Shown here piece after piece: positions 1-5,573 of a stretch of 5,637 bases of DNA (its first letter is position 1; each line of letters begins with the position of its first letter). This stretch comes from Spirochaetaceae bacterium (GTDB lineage Bacteria > Spirochaetota > Spirochaetia > Treponematales > Breznakiellaceae). Both the position numbers and the translations under genes were made by a program. The notes beneath the pieces were generated by a model. That model searched no databases and was not told where the DNA came from. It was given only the letters and a program-made list of their open reading frames with translations. Location: contig JAITAE010000305.1 in NCBI GenBank assembly GCA_031284295.1, positions 1-5,637 on the forward strand, written 5' to 3'.

Positions 1-146
1 GTATGCTGAATGAACGGGAAATGCGCTACCGCCAGAAGTGCGCCGCCGACCAGGACATACCATTCACCAATTACGGTACGGCGATAGCCCATATACAGGG
101 CATCCTGAAACGCAGCATATCCATGTTTCCAAACATAGCATTATAA
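1..146 (+). CDS. C-terminal fragment of an unidentified protein (5' end outside window)
   Basis: A reading frame is open from the left edge and ends at a TAA at 144-146. Only the last 47 or so residues are visible, starting at or before an in-frame ATG at base 3. No ribosome binding site can be judged because only two bases precede that ATG, so this is most likely the tail of a longer gene. The visible part is charged at first (NEREMRYRQKCAADQD), then reads IPFTNYGTAIAHIQGIL. That pattern, a basic helix followed by IPF, a short turn and an Ala/Ile-rich helix, loosely recalls the C-terminal methylglyoxal-synthase-like domain of the carbamoyl phosphate synthase large chain. The tail of Ldh-family dehydrogenases is another possibility. 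Neither is convincing. The gene converges on the minus-strand radical SAM gene. No U-tract terminator is visible after its stop. Confidence 0.45.
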   Translation, partial: MLNEREMRYRQKCAADQDIPFTNYGTAIAHIQGILKRSISMFPNIAL

Positions 147-326
147 CTTCCGTAAACACTCCTGTAATCCGGCGGAAACCGGAAAAACCAGCCGGAGCAG
201 AAACCGAAAACGGCTAAGCTGTCTGCTAACCCATAGCTTGCGGGCTATACCTCTAATTTGAATGTTTTAGCCCGTACAGTGGGGCTTGTAAAAAAGCCCT
301 AAAAACCGGCCTCCGAAATGGGGCGG
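147..326. other. Non-coding stretch with small hairpins
   Basis: I see no supported gene between the plus-strand stop at 146 and the repeat remnant starting at 327. The stretch lies between two convergent genes. It contains a 7-bp inverted repeat (CGGGCTA at 241-247 with TAGCCCG at 268-274, 20-base loop), an overlapping 5-bp hairpin (ATAGC with GCTAT, about 232-247), and a 6-bp hairpin (GGGCTT at 282-287 with AAGCCC at 294-299, loop GTAAAA). None is followed by a run of T on either strand, so they are not clear intrinsic terminators. They might still end transcription from either side or belong to the neighbouring repeat DNA. Confidence 0.5.
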
Positions 327-405
327 GCTTACCGCAAACTCCAGCCGGTGTTGGTGGGGCTGGAAGTAGGGGGTGGCGGAATAATCAGCGTTGCCCTTGG
401 TAAAG
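327..405. repeat. Diverged, truncated copy of the repeats found at 1532-1778
   Basis: Three pieces match the repeat region on the other side of the radical SAM gene. Bases 327-344 (GCTTACCGCAAACTCCAG) are the exact reverse complement of 1761-1778, and weaker similarity runs on to 364 (about 14 of 20 bases). Bases 369-383 (GGGGGTGGCGGAATA) are the exact reverse complement of 1633-1647. Bases 381-401 (ATAATCAGCGTTGCCC...) resemble both ends of the MITE-like element, about 17 of 21 bases against its left end read on the minus strand. No opposite terminus is visible to the left, so this is read as a decayed or internally deleted relative. It ends about 40 bases beyond the radical SAM stop codon. 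Confidence 0.6.
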
Positions 406-443
406 AGTACCGCATCTCTCCGTCAGGAGCAGCGTCCTCCTGT

Positions 444-1517
444 TTATACGGAAGCGGCAAGCGCGCGAACCTCGTGCGCCTGCTCAAACAACGTGCAAGC
501 GCCGATACGTTCTTTTGCAAGGCTGCCGCTCTCGCGCAGTTTCGTGAACAGGGGCGAGCCCAAAGCCTGGCGCAGGGAAGCGGTTTTCAAATTCGTGTCG
601 GAGTAAGGGGAGAACGGGCACGGCTCGGCGTTGCCGGAAGCGTCAATATGAAAAAAACCTCGACCCGCCGCCAAACATCCGCCGGACTTCTTTTCATCGC
701 CGGGGAATGACAGCGCTATCATCTCTCCACGCGAACGCAAAGCGCGGACCCATTCAGCCAAAAGCCCGCGTCCGGCTTCGTTAAGGGCGAGTTCAGGGTT
801 TTCGACAGGCACATACTCCACATATACAACAGCTTTGCAGCCCTTATCTTTTAGGCTTGTAAGAAAGCCGTCGGATATTACGGTACTGATATTTTCATGT
901 GTAACCGTAACGGACGCTCCGAACAGCAGCCCTTTTTCATTTAACCGCGCCATTGCCCGTTCGGTTTTTTCATAGACGCCTTCACCGCGCCGATTGTTTG
1001 TTTGAGCGGCGTCGCCATCAATGCTGACAATGGGAATGATGTTGTGGCGCTTTTCAAGCAGAGTGACCGCGTTGTCCTCAAGCATGGTGCCATTTGTGAA
1101 CACCGGGAAAACTATCGCGGGGTGTGCCGACGCTTCCGCGATTACTTCAAGACGCATAAACGGCTCGCCGCCCGCTAACAGGATTGCGCATACACCGGCT
1201 TCCCCGGCTTGTGAAAAAATCCTGCGCCAGTCTTCAACACGCAACTCGCCGCCGCATTTGGCGCCGCGGTTGGCTCTGTCGTAACAACCGGAGCAGTTCA
1301 GGTTGCAAGACCGCGTAATGCTTGCTATTAAAAACGACGGAATATGCTCGCCGAGCTTCTCAAGGCTATGCCTGCGTTTCTCCGCCTTTCGCGCGGCAAG
1401 GGCGTAGTTTGCAAAGAACACGTTAGCTTTCGGGTTTTGACGGGTTGCGCGCACTATGTCTTTTGCCAATTGGGCAATTCCTCCGCTAAGATATCGCTCC
1501 AAGTCAAACTGTTTCAT
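444..1517 (-). CDS. Radical SAM protein with SPASM-like C-terminal cysteine region
   Basis: This 357-residue protein is a radical SAM enzyme. A [4Fe-4S] cluster would cleave S-adenosylmethionine to start radical chemistry, and the substrate is unknown. Visible features in order: an Arg/Lys-rich N-terminal helical part (about 1-60); the cluster motif CNLNCSGC with Cys71, Cys75 and Cys78; the SAM-binding GGEP at 116-119; TNG at 141-143; SIDG at 165-168. In the C-terminal part, Cys281 (GGCLAAGRGFFHID), Cys300 (EPCPFSPYSD) and Cys341 suggest ligands for an auxiliary cluster, as in the SPASM/Twitch families that mature peptides or activate sulfatases. The ATG at 1517 is chosen because AGGGAG lies 5 bases upstream. 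No partner gene or precursor peptide is seen. It is the last minus-strand gene, separated from ilvB by 454 bases of repeats, so it is probably transcribed independently. Family assignment is firm; function is not. Confidence 0.92.
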   Translation of the reverse strand: MKQFDLERYLSGGIAQLAKDIVRATRQNPKANVFFANYALAARKAEKRRHSLEKLGEHIPSFLIASITRSCNLNCSGCYDRANRGAKCGGELRVEDWRRIFSQAGEAGVCAILLAGGEPFMRLEVIAEASAHPAIVFPVFTNGTMLEDNAVTLLEKRHNIIPIVSIDGDAAQTNNRRGEGVYEKTERAMARLNEKGLLFGASVTVTHENISTVISDGFLTSLKDKGCKAVVYVEYVPVENPELALNEAGRGLLAEWVRALRSRGEMIALSFPGDEKKSGGCLAAGRGFFHIDASGNAEPCPFSPYSDTNLKTASLRQALGSPLFTKLRESGSLAKERIGACTLFEQAHEVRALAASV

Positions 1518-1522
1518 TCCAA

Positions 1523-1528
1523 CTCCCT
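1523..1528 (-). promoter_or_regulatory. Ribosome binding site of the radical SAM gene, within a duplicated target site
   Basis: The minus strand reads AGGGAG, 5 bases before the ATG at 1517, a good Shine-Dalgarno match. Most of it lies within the 8-bp direct repeat TCCCTAAG (1524-1531, plus strand) that flanks the MITE-like element. A second copy of the repeat is at 1676-1683, so the insertion appears to have duplicated the binding site and left translation intact. Confidence 0.7.
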
Positions 1529-1683
1529 AAGGCAACGTTGATTAATTAAAGGGGGGCGCTATTTCCATGCCGTTACCGGCATATAGCCGCTACACTGTCG
1601 CGCCCCCCTGTCTACATCCCGCGCAAGCGCGGTATTCCGCCACCCCCCAATCGGTGGCCTCATTTAATCAGCGCTTCCCTAAG
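1524..1683. mobile_element. MITE-like element, 144 bp (1532-1675), with 8-bp target duplication
   Basis: A non-coding element flanked by a perfect 8-bp direct repeat, TCCCTAAG at 1524-1531 and 1676-1683. Its ends are imperfect inverted repeats: the left begins GCAACGTTGATTAATT, and the right, read inward, begins AGCGCTGATTAAATG, sharing TGATTAA. Inside are several stems: a perfect 10-bp pair (AGGGGGGCGC at 1550-1559 with GCGCCCCCCT at 1600-1609) enclosing ATGCCG/CGGCAT (1567-1572/1577-1582, loop TTAC); CCGCGC/GCGCGG (1619-1624/1627-1632); and GCCACC/GGTGGC (1639-1644/1653-1658). It has no open reading frame of note, so it would depend on a transposase supplied elsewhere. An 8-bp duplication is typical of families such as IS1595, IS66 or IS256, but the source family cannot be named from this window. 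It interrupts the leader of the radical SAM gene. Confidence 0.65.
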
Positions 1684-1905
1684 CAAGCGCCGCTTAACCC
1701 TCTCTCAAGGACACGCCCTCCCGCCGTTCGGCAGACCAGATAACGGCCCGCCAACACGGCCTGGAGTTTGCGGTAAGCGGCGCGTAGCGCGGCGGCGCAA
1801 ACTCCGGAGCTCAACGCAACGCGTTGAGCCCGCCTGTCGGGAGAGGGTATAACCGTCCCCGTTATAGTATGGAAGTTGTTCGTAGACTGGAGTTTCCAAA
1901 CAACT
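1684..1905. repeat. Block of nested inverted repeats, non-coding
   Basis: This gene-free stretch between ilvB and the MITE-like element is dominated by perfect stems. An outer pair, ACCCTCTC (1697-1704) with GAGAGGGT (1841-1848), encloses a 10-bp stem GGAGTTTGCG (1763-1772) with CGCAAACTCC (1796-1805) and a 9-bp stem GCTCAACGC (1809-1817) with GCGTTGAGC (1821-1829, loop AAC). Further stems are ATAAC/GTTAT (1849-1853/1861-1865) and AGTTGTT/AACAACT (1874-1880/1899-1905). At the left border GCGCTT (1671-1676) can pair with AAGCGC (1685-1690). The motif GGAGTTT or its complement occurs at 1763, 1799 and 1889 and again at 337. This could be a second palindromic repeat element or a structured RNA. 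No T-run follows the stems, so plain terminators are unlikely. I see no coding potential. Confidence 0.55.
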
Positions 1906-1948
1906 CTAATGGAAGGTGAGTGTCGTATATTACATTAACTCAGTCATC

Positions 1949-1971
1949 GCGCCTTAAATTTTTAAGGGCGC
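1949..1971 (-). terminator. Hairpin directly after the ilvB stop codon, possible terminator
   Basis: The sequence next to the ilvB TAA forms a stem: GCG+CCTTAAA (1949-1951, 1952-1958) pairs with TTTAAGG+CGC (1961-1967, 1969-1971), with one bulged G at 1968 and a two-base centre. Its position suggests transcript ending or 3'-end protection for the operon. On the minus strand it is followed by GATGACTGAG, with no U-tract, so it is not a textbook intrinsic terminator. Confidence 0.4.
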
Positions 1972-3705
1972 TTAAAGGAGCTGTTCGTCTACCGGTTTTC
2001 CGCCCGGCACCATCGGCAAAACCATCTCGTCAATGTCGATAAGCGCGTCAACCAGGAACGTGTTACCGGCGGCGGCGGCAGCCATAGCCGCGTCAAGCGC
2101 GGCTATGAAGTTTTTTTCATCTGTGGCGCGGCAGGCGGGGAGCCCGTATGCGTCCGCCAGCTTCACGAAGTCAGGCGGCCTGTCCAGCGTAGACTCGGAG
2201 TACCGTTCATCGTAGAACAAGTGCTGCCACTGCCGCACCATGCCGAGCGTTTTGTTGCTAAAAACGATCACAATCACGGGAAGTTTGTAGGCGGCAAGCG
2301 TGGCGAGTTCCCCGCAGTTCATGCGGAAGGACCCGTCGCCCGTAAAAAGGACCACCGGGCAGTCAGGGTTGGCAACCTTGGCGCCGAGCGCCGCGCCGAG
2401 TCCAAAGCCCATTGTGCCAAGACCGCCTGAGCTTAAAAACGCGCGGGGTCTTTTATGCGGATAGAACTGCGCCGCCCACATCTGATGCTGCCCGACATCG
2501 GTTACCGCTATAGACGCGGGTCCAAGCCTTTTTCCGGTCTCCTCTATTATAAATCGCGGATGCAGCTTTGTTTCCCTGTGGTGCGCCTTCGGAATCTTTG
2601 TTTTCCAGACGGCAATTTCGTCATGCCAACCGCTTGCCGCGCCGGTCACGCCGTCCGCCGCATAATATTTTGAAAGCGTCTCCAGCATTTTTTGCAGTAC
2701 CAGTTTAATATCGCCTGAAATTTCAAAATCGGTTTTAATATTCTTGTTAATTTCCGCCGGGTCTATGTCAAACTGAAGTATCTTTGCGTTACGCGCGAAT
2801 ATGTCCGCGCGGCTCGTAACGCGGTCCGAAAAGCGGGCGCCCACCGTGATCAGCAAGTCGGCCTTCTGCACGGCTTTATTCGACGCGACCGTCCCGTGCA
2901 TACCTATCATGCCGGTACAGAGCGGGTGATCATGAGCCAACGCGCCCAGTCCCATAAGCGTCAGCGCAACCGGGGCGTTTATGCGTTCGGCAAAGGCTTT
3001 CAGTTCGGCGCAGGCGTTCGCGGATATAACGCCGCCGCCTGAGTAGATGAACGGGTGCTTAGAGGCGGCTATCATACGCGCCGCCGTATCCAAATCCGCG
3101 TCGCCGAACGTTTTCCTTGAGTTCCGCGCCGACAAACGCCTTGAACGTGCGTTCAAGGCGGACGCCGCACCGCTTCCGCCGGAGCGCCCCCATTCGGCTT
3201 TGTTGGACGTTACATCCTTTGGTATATCAATTAAGACCGGACCGGGACGGCCGGACTTTGCCACGATAAAGGCTTCGCTGACAATTTCGGCAAGCTCCGC
3301 CGTGTCTTTTACGATCCAGTTATGTTTGACGATGGGCATCGTGATACCGGCAATGTCTACTTCCTGAAAACTGTCTTTACCCAAAAGCCCCGTCGCGACA
3401 TTGCCCGTTATCGCGACTAGCGGCACGGAGTCCATATAGGCGGTAGCGATTCCGGTAACAAGATTCGTCGCCCCAGGCCCGGAAGTCGCGATACATACCC
3501 CTGTTTTTCCGGTTGAACGGGCATAGCCGTCCGCCGCGTGAGCCGCGTGCTGCTCATGGCTGACAAGGATATGGCGAATCCTGTCGGAATGTTTGTATAG
3601 TTCATCATAAATAAAAAGAACAGCGCCGCCCGGATAGCCAAAAACCGTATCCACGCCCTGTTCAACTAGCGCTTCTATCAAAATTCGCGCGCCAGAATAC
3701 TCCAT
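1972..3705 (-). CDS. ilvB: Acetolactate synthase, large (catalytic) subunit
   Basis: A 577-residue thiamine-diphosphate enzyme that condenses pyruvate with pyruvate or 2-ketobutyrate, the first common step of valine, leucine and isoleucine synthesis in the cytoplasm. Order of domains: N-terminal pyrimidine-binding domain (SGARILIEALVEQGVDTVFGYPGG, catalytic Glu51 in SHEQHAA), central domain (from about 205), and C-terminal cofactor-binding domain with GDGS at 456-459 and Asn484. The LGMVRQWQ motif includes Trp493, equivalent to the Trp that favours 2-ketobutyrate in E. coli AHAS II. This supports a biosynthetic enzyme, not a catabolic AlsS. The C-terminus (VLPMVPGGKPVDEQLL) is typical and complete. 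A Ser/Arg/Gly-rich linker at about 171-201 looks roughly ten residues longer than in E. coli IlvI and coincides with a DNA palindrome. An upstream in-frame TTG (3714) and GTG (3711) exist, but the ATG is preferred. The gene is last in an operon with a glycosyltransferase and an ATPase; no ilvN follows. Confidence 0.95.
   Translation of the reverse strand: MEYSGARILIEALVEQGVDTVFGYPGGAVLFIYDELYKHSDRIRHILVSHEQHAAHAADGYARSTGKTGVCIATSGPGATNLVTGIATAYMDSVPLVAITGNVATGLLGKDSFQEVDIAGITMPIVKHNWIVKDTAELAEIVSEAFIVAKSGRPGPVLIDIPKDVTSNKAEWGRSGGSGAASALNARSRRLSARNSRKTFGDADLDTAARMIAASKHPFIYSGGGVISANACAELKAFAERINAPVALTLMGLGALAHDHPLCTGMIGMHGTVASNKAVQKADLLITVGARFSDRVTSRADIFARNAKILQFDIDPAEINKNIKTDFEISGDIKLVLQKMLETLSKYYAADGVTGAASGWHDEIAVWKTKIPKAHHRETKLHPRFIIEETGKRLGPASIAVTDVGQHQMWAAQFYPHKRPRAFLSSGGLGTMGFGLGAALGAKVANPDCPVVLFTGDGSFRMNCGELATLAAYKLPVIVIVFSNKTLGMVRQWQHLFYDERYSESTLDRPPDFVKLADAYGLPACRATDEKNFIAALDAAMAAAAAGNTFLVDALIDIDEMVLPMVPGGKPVDEQLL
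3137..3160. repeat. 24-bp inverted repeat inside ilvB
   Basis: CGCCTTGAACG (3137-3147) and CGTTCAAGGCG (3150-3160) form a perfect 11-bp inverted repeat with a 2-base centre. It lies in frame within ilvB and encodes about residues 182-190 (SALNARSRR), in the linker that appears longer than in E. coli IlvI. It resembles in style the GCTCAACGC/GCGTTGAGC stem at 1809-1829. It could be a small palindromic element tolerated in a flexible loop, or chance in a GC-rich coding stretch. Confidence 0.55.
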
Positions 3706-3714
3706 ATCCACCAA

Positions 3715-3717
3715 CCT
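3715..3717 (-). promoter_or_regulatory. Ribosome binding site that favours the ATG start of ilvB
   Basis: The minus strand reads TTTAGG, then TTGGTGGAT, then ATG at 3705. The AGG is 9 bases from the ATG, a workable spacing, but directly abuts the in-frame TTG at 3714 and is only 3 bases from the GTG at 3711. The protein beginning MEYSGARIL also matches where acetolactate synthases normally start. The site is weak, so translation may be coupled to the glycosyltransferase stop 21 bases upstream. Confidence 0.5.
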
Positions 3718-3726
3718 AAAAATAAA

Positions 3727-4683
3727 TTATGACGATTCCCGTACAATATAGTGCGGCCGGCGCTTAACTTCGGTGTACGTTTTCGCGATATACTGTCCGA
3801 CAATACCGATGCTGAAAAGCTGAATGCCGCTTGTTAACAGAATGATACAGACCGTGGACGCCCAGCCGTATACATTTACAGTATGCCCCAGCAGTTTTTC
3901 AATAGCTATCCATGCAATCAGTATAAGCGAAGCCAGAAAAAGCAGGATGCCCAGCACAGACGCGATGGCAAGCGGTTTTGACGAAAACGCGAATATCCCA
4001 TCAAACGCATAAACCACCAGCCGCCAGAATGACCACTTTGTTTTTCCGGCCCCGCGTTCTATGTTTTCGTACTCAAACCATTTTGTCTTAAACCCTATCC
4101 ACGGAAAGAGGCCCTTTGAAAACCTGTTGCGTTCATCAAGAGAAAGAATCGCGTCAACATAAACACGGGACATGAGCCTGAAATCACGCGCGCCGTCAAC
4201 CACGTCGATCTCGGCAGTCTTTGCCATCAGGCGGTAAAAACATCTTGCAAAAAATGACCTTATAGGCAGCTCGCCATTCCTTGTAACGCGCCGGGCCGCG
4301 GCGCAGTCACACTCCCCGCCGCTCACGGAGTCCAGCATTTTCGGTATCAGCGCGGGCGGGTCCTGCAGGTCCGCGTCAAGCGTAACAACATACTTTCCCG
4401 CTGAAGCGGCAAAGCCCGCAAGCAACGCCGCTTCTTTGCCGAAATTCCGTGAAAATGATATATAATGTACGCGCCGGTCCGATGCGGCGCACTTTTTTAT
4501 CTGCTCCAGCGTCGCGTCCTTTGAACCGTCGTCAACAAAAATGAATTCCAAATCCCGAATGCCGGCCTCGCCTTCCAGAACCCGTAACACTTCTTCGTAC
4601 ATGTGTTTTATAGAAGCTTCCTCGTTAAAGCAGGGGACAATAAGGGAAAGGCCGGGCGTCCCGCCTGAATCATGTATGGACAT
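3727..4683 (-). CDS. Family 2 glycosyltransferase, polyprenyl-phosphate type (GtrB/ArnC/DPM1-like), membrane anchored
   Basis: A 318-residue inverting GT-A enzyme, expected to transfer a sugar from a nucleotide-sugar onto undecaprenyl phosphate on the cytoplasmic face of the inner membrane, feeding cell-envelope glycan modification. The N-terminal catalytic domain has IVPCFNEE (15-22), FVDDGSKD (49-56), SRNFGKEAALLAG (78-90) and the metal/nucleotide-binding DADLQDPP with Asp103 and Asp105. GARDFRLMSR and FSKGLFPWIGFKT are family hallmarks, as is the following RGAGKTKWSFWRL. Two C-terminal membrane helices lie at about 238-261 and 274-299, the layout of GtrB and ArnC. Length is normal. The ATG at 4683 follows the upstream ATPase stop by 7 bases. 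GGAG lies 13 bases before it, a long spacing, so translational coupling is likely. The sugar cannot be told, and no flippase or second transferase is in the window. Confidence 0.92.
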   Translation of the reverse strand: MSIHDSGGTPGLSLIVPCFNEEASIKHMYEEVLRVLEGEAGIRDLEFIFVDDGSKDATLEQIKKCAASDRRVHYISFSRNFGKEAALLAGFAASAGKYVVTLDADLQDPPALIPKMLDSVSGGECDCAAARRVTRNGELPIRSFFARCFYRLMAKTAEIDVVDGARDFRLMSRVYVDAILSLDERNRFSKGLFPWIGFKTKWFEYENIERGAGKTKWSFWRLVVYAFDGIFAFSSKPLAIASVLGILLFLASLILIAWIAIEKLLGHTVNVYGWASTVCIILLTSGIQLFSIGIVGQYIAKTYTEVKRRPHYIVRESS

Positions 4684-4690
4684 AAGGTTT

Positions 4691-5389
4691 TCAGTTCTCC
4701 AGGATCAGCAGTGTTTTGGGATCCAAACGGACGATGCTTTCCGTTTTGTAACTGCCATGTTCTTTTGAAACACGCAATTCGGTATATGCCGTTTTGGGTT
4801 CCAGTACGATAACCACGTCTATAAGGTCTTCTATGTTCTTTACAACAACGGGTATGCCGTTCTTATCGTAGGGCGGCGTGCCGGACAGATCGCAGCTATA
4901 CCATACGGAAACCCCTATCTCTTTGGCAAAGGCCTTTAACGTAGAAATACGGCCGCGTTCCGCAATCGTAAAGTCAAATCCGTCTATAATGATGGAATCG
5001 GCCTTGAAGCCGCCTTCAACAATCATTGATTTAAGGCTGCGCCGTATCACGTCGCTGTTCACGCCTTCCTGGTTGAAATTCATCAGTACGCGGTTTCGTA
5101 TTAGTTCGTCCGCGACATCGCGCTCGTTTTCCAGTTGCTTTTTCCTGGCTGTCTCTTCAAATATGTTTTCGTACCAATTCTGAACATGGCTGGCGTGCTG
5201 GTTAAAAGAAATATGGATTATTTTTTTCCCTTGTAGCAGTTTATCCAGCGCAATCTGCACCAGTACCGAAGTTTTTCCGATCCCCTTGGGCGCGGACAAA
5301 ATACCAATCTCACCAGCGTTTAAGCCGCCCTGAATGTTTTTTTCAAGCAGCCTGACCGGGCTGCGCTGCACAAGCTCATTTTTTACCAC
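4691..5389 (-). CDS. RecA-superfamily P-loop ATPase of unknown function
   Basis: A 232-residue, apparently cytoplasmic protein with a single RecA-like core. The Walker A motif is APKGIGKTS (33-41, Lys39, Thr40), preceded by a strand and a NAGEIGILS turn as in KaiC, RadA and DnaB-type ATPases. The Walker B strand is SIIIDGFD (132-139, Asp136). A Glu/Lys-rich helical insert (about 72-100) lies between them. There is no N-terminal partner domain, no zinc finger and no membrane segment, so it is shorter than RadA or DnaB and equals about one KaiC domain. The start is a GTG with AGGAG 6 bases upstream (5396-5400), a strong site; the nearby ATG is in another frame. It is the first gene of the operon with the glycosyltransferase and ilvB. 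I do not recognise a characterised homologue. The fold is well supported, the role is not. Confidence 0.85.
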   Translation of the reverse strand: MVKNELVQRSPVRLLEKNIQGGLNAGEIGILSAPKGIGKTSVLVQIALDKLLQGKKIIHISFNQHASHVQNWYENIFEETARKKQLENERDVADELIRNRVLMNFNQEGVNSDVIRRSLKSMIVEGGFKADSIIIDGFDFTIAERGRISTLKAFAKEIGVSVWYSCDLSGTPPYDKNGIPVVVKNIEDLIDVVIVLEPKTAYTELRVSKEHGSYKTESIVRLDPKTLLILEN

Positions 5390-5491
5390 AGAAGTCTCCT
5401 TAAAAAAAGTAGCGGTTCATTGAGCCGGTTCCAAAATCGGTTGTTTTGTAAGCGGCCTTTGCGGTTTTTAGAACCGTCCCATTTTTAATAA

Positions 5492-5520
5492 AATTTATCA
5501 GAACAGGGATGTGTTTTCAA
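5492..5520 (-). promoter_or_regulatory. Candidate sigma-70-type promoter of the ATPase-glycosyltransferase-ilvB operon
   Basis: On the minus strand TTGAAA (5520-5515) matches the -35 consensus at five of six bases. After 17 bases it is followed by TAAATT (5497-5492), four of six for the -10. It lies about 100 bases before the GTG start of the ATPase gene. The leader between contains repeated CGGTT/AACCG words, including a small hairpin CGGTT (5462-5466) with AACCG (5472-5476). This is a pattern match only. Confidence 0.35.
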
Positions 5521-5540
5521 GGGCGGGTGACCCAGGCCGC

Positions 5541-5573
5541 TTTTAAATAAGGCCAACAGTGGCCTTTTAAATA
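5541..5573. terminator. Hairpin flanked by 9-bp direct repeats, possible bidirectional terminator
   Basis: AAGGCCA (5549-5555) pairs with TGGCCTT (5560-5566) around the tetraloop ACAG. The identical word TTTTAAATA occurs on both sides, at 5541-5549 and 5565-5573. On the plus strand the stem runs into TTTT; on the minus strand into TTATTT. It may end transcription from a gene beyond the right edge, or be part of the repeat cluster there. Confidence 0.35.

Noticed and set aside
424..442. CAGGAG/CTCCTG hairpin next to the radical SAM stop codon as a terminator
   Set aside because: Only six pairs and no T-run on the minus strand, so not strong enough to call.
329..443. Possible small minus-strand gene after the radical SAM stop (AGGAGG, then an ATG about 25 bases later)
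   Set aside because: The product, MRYSLPRATLIIPPPP..., is read through repeat sequence, spacing to the AGGAGG is too long, and nothing suggests a real peptide or RiPP precursor.
318..710. Plus-strand open frame of 130 codons
   Set aside because: It overlaps the well-supported radical SAM gene on the opposite strand, shows no domain or usable ribosome binding site, and starts within repeat DNA.
1705..1899. Minus-strand open frame of 64 codons in the repeat region
   Set aside because: It is encoded entirely by the nested palindromes, has a biased Arg/Gly/Pro composition and no recognisable motif; most likely an accident of repeat DNA.
3706..3714. Upstream TTG (3714) or GTG (3711) start for ilvB
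   Set aside because: The AGG motif directly abuts the TTG and is 3 bases from the GTG, too close for ribosome binding, while the ATG at 3705 fits both spacing and the usual N-terminus of the family.
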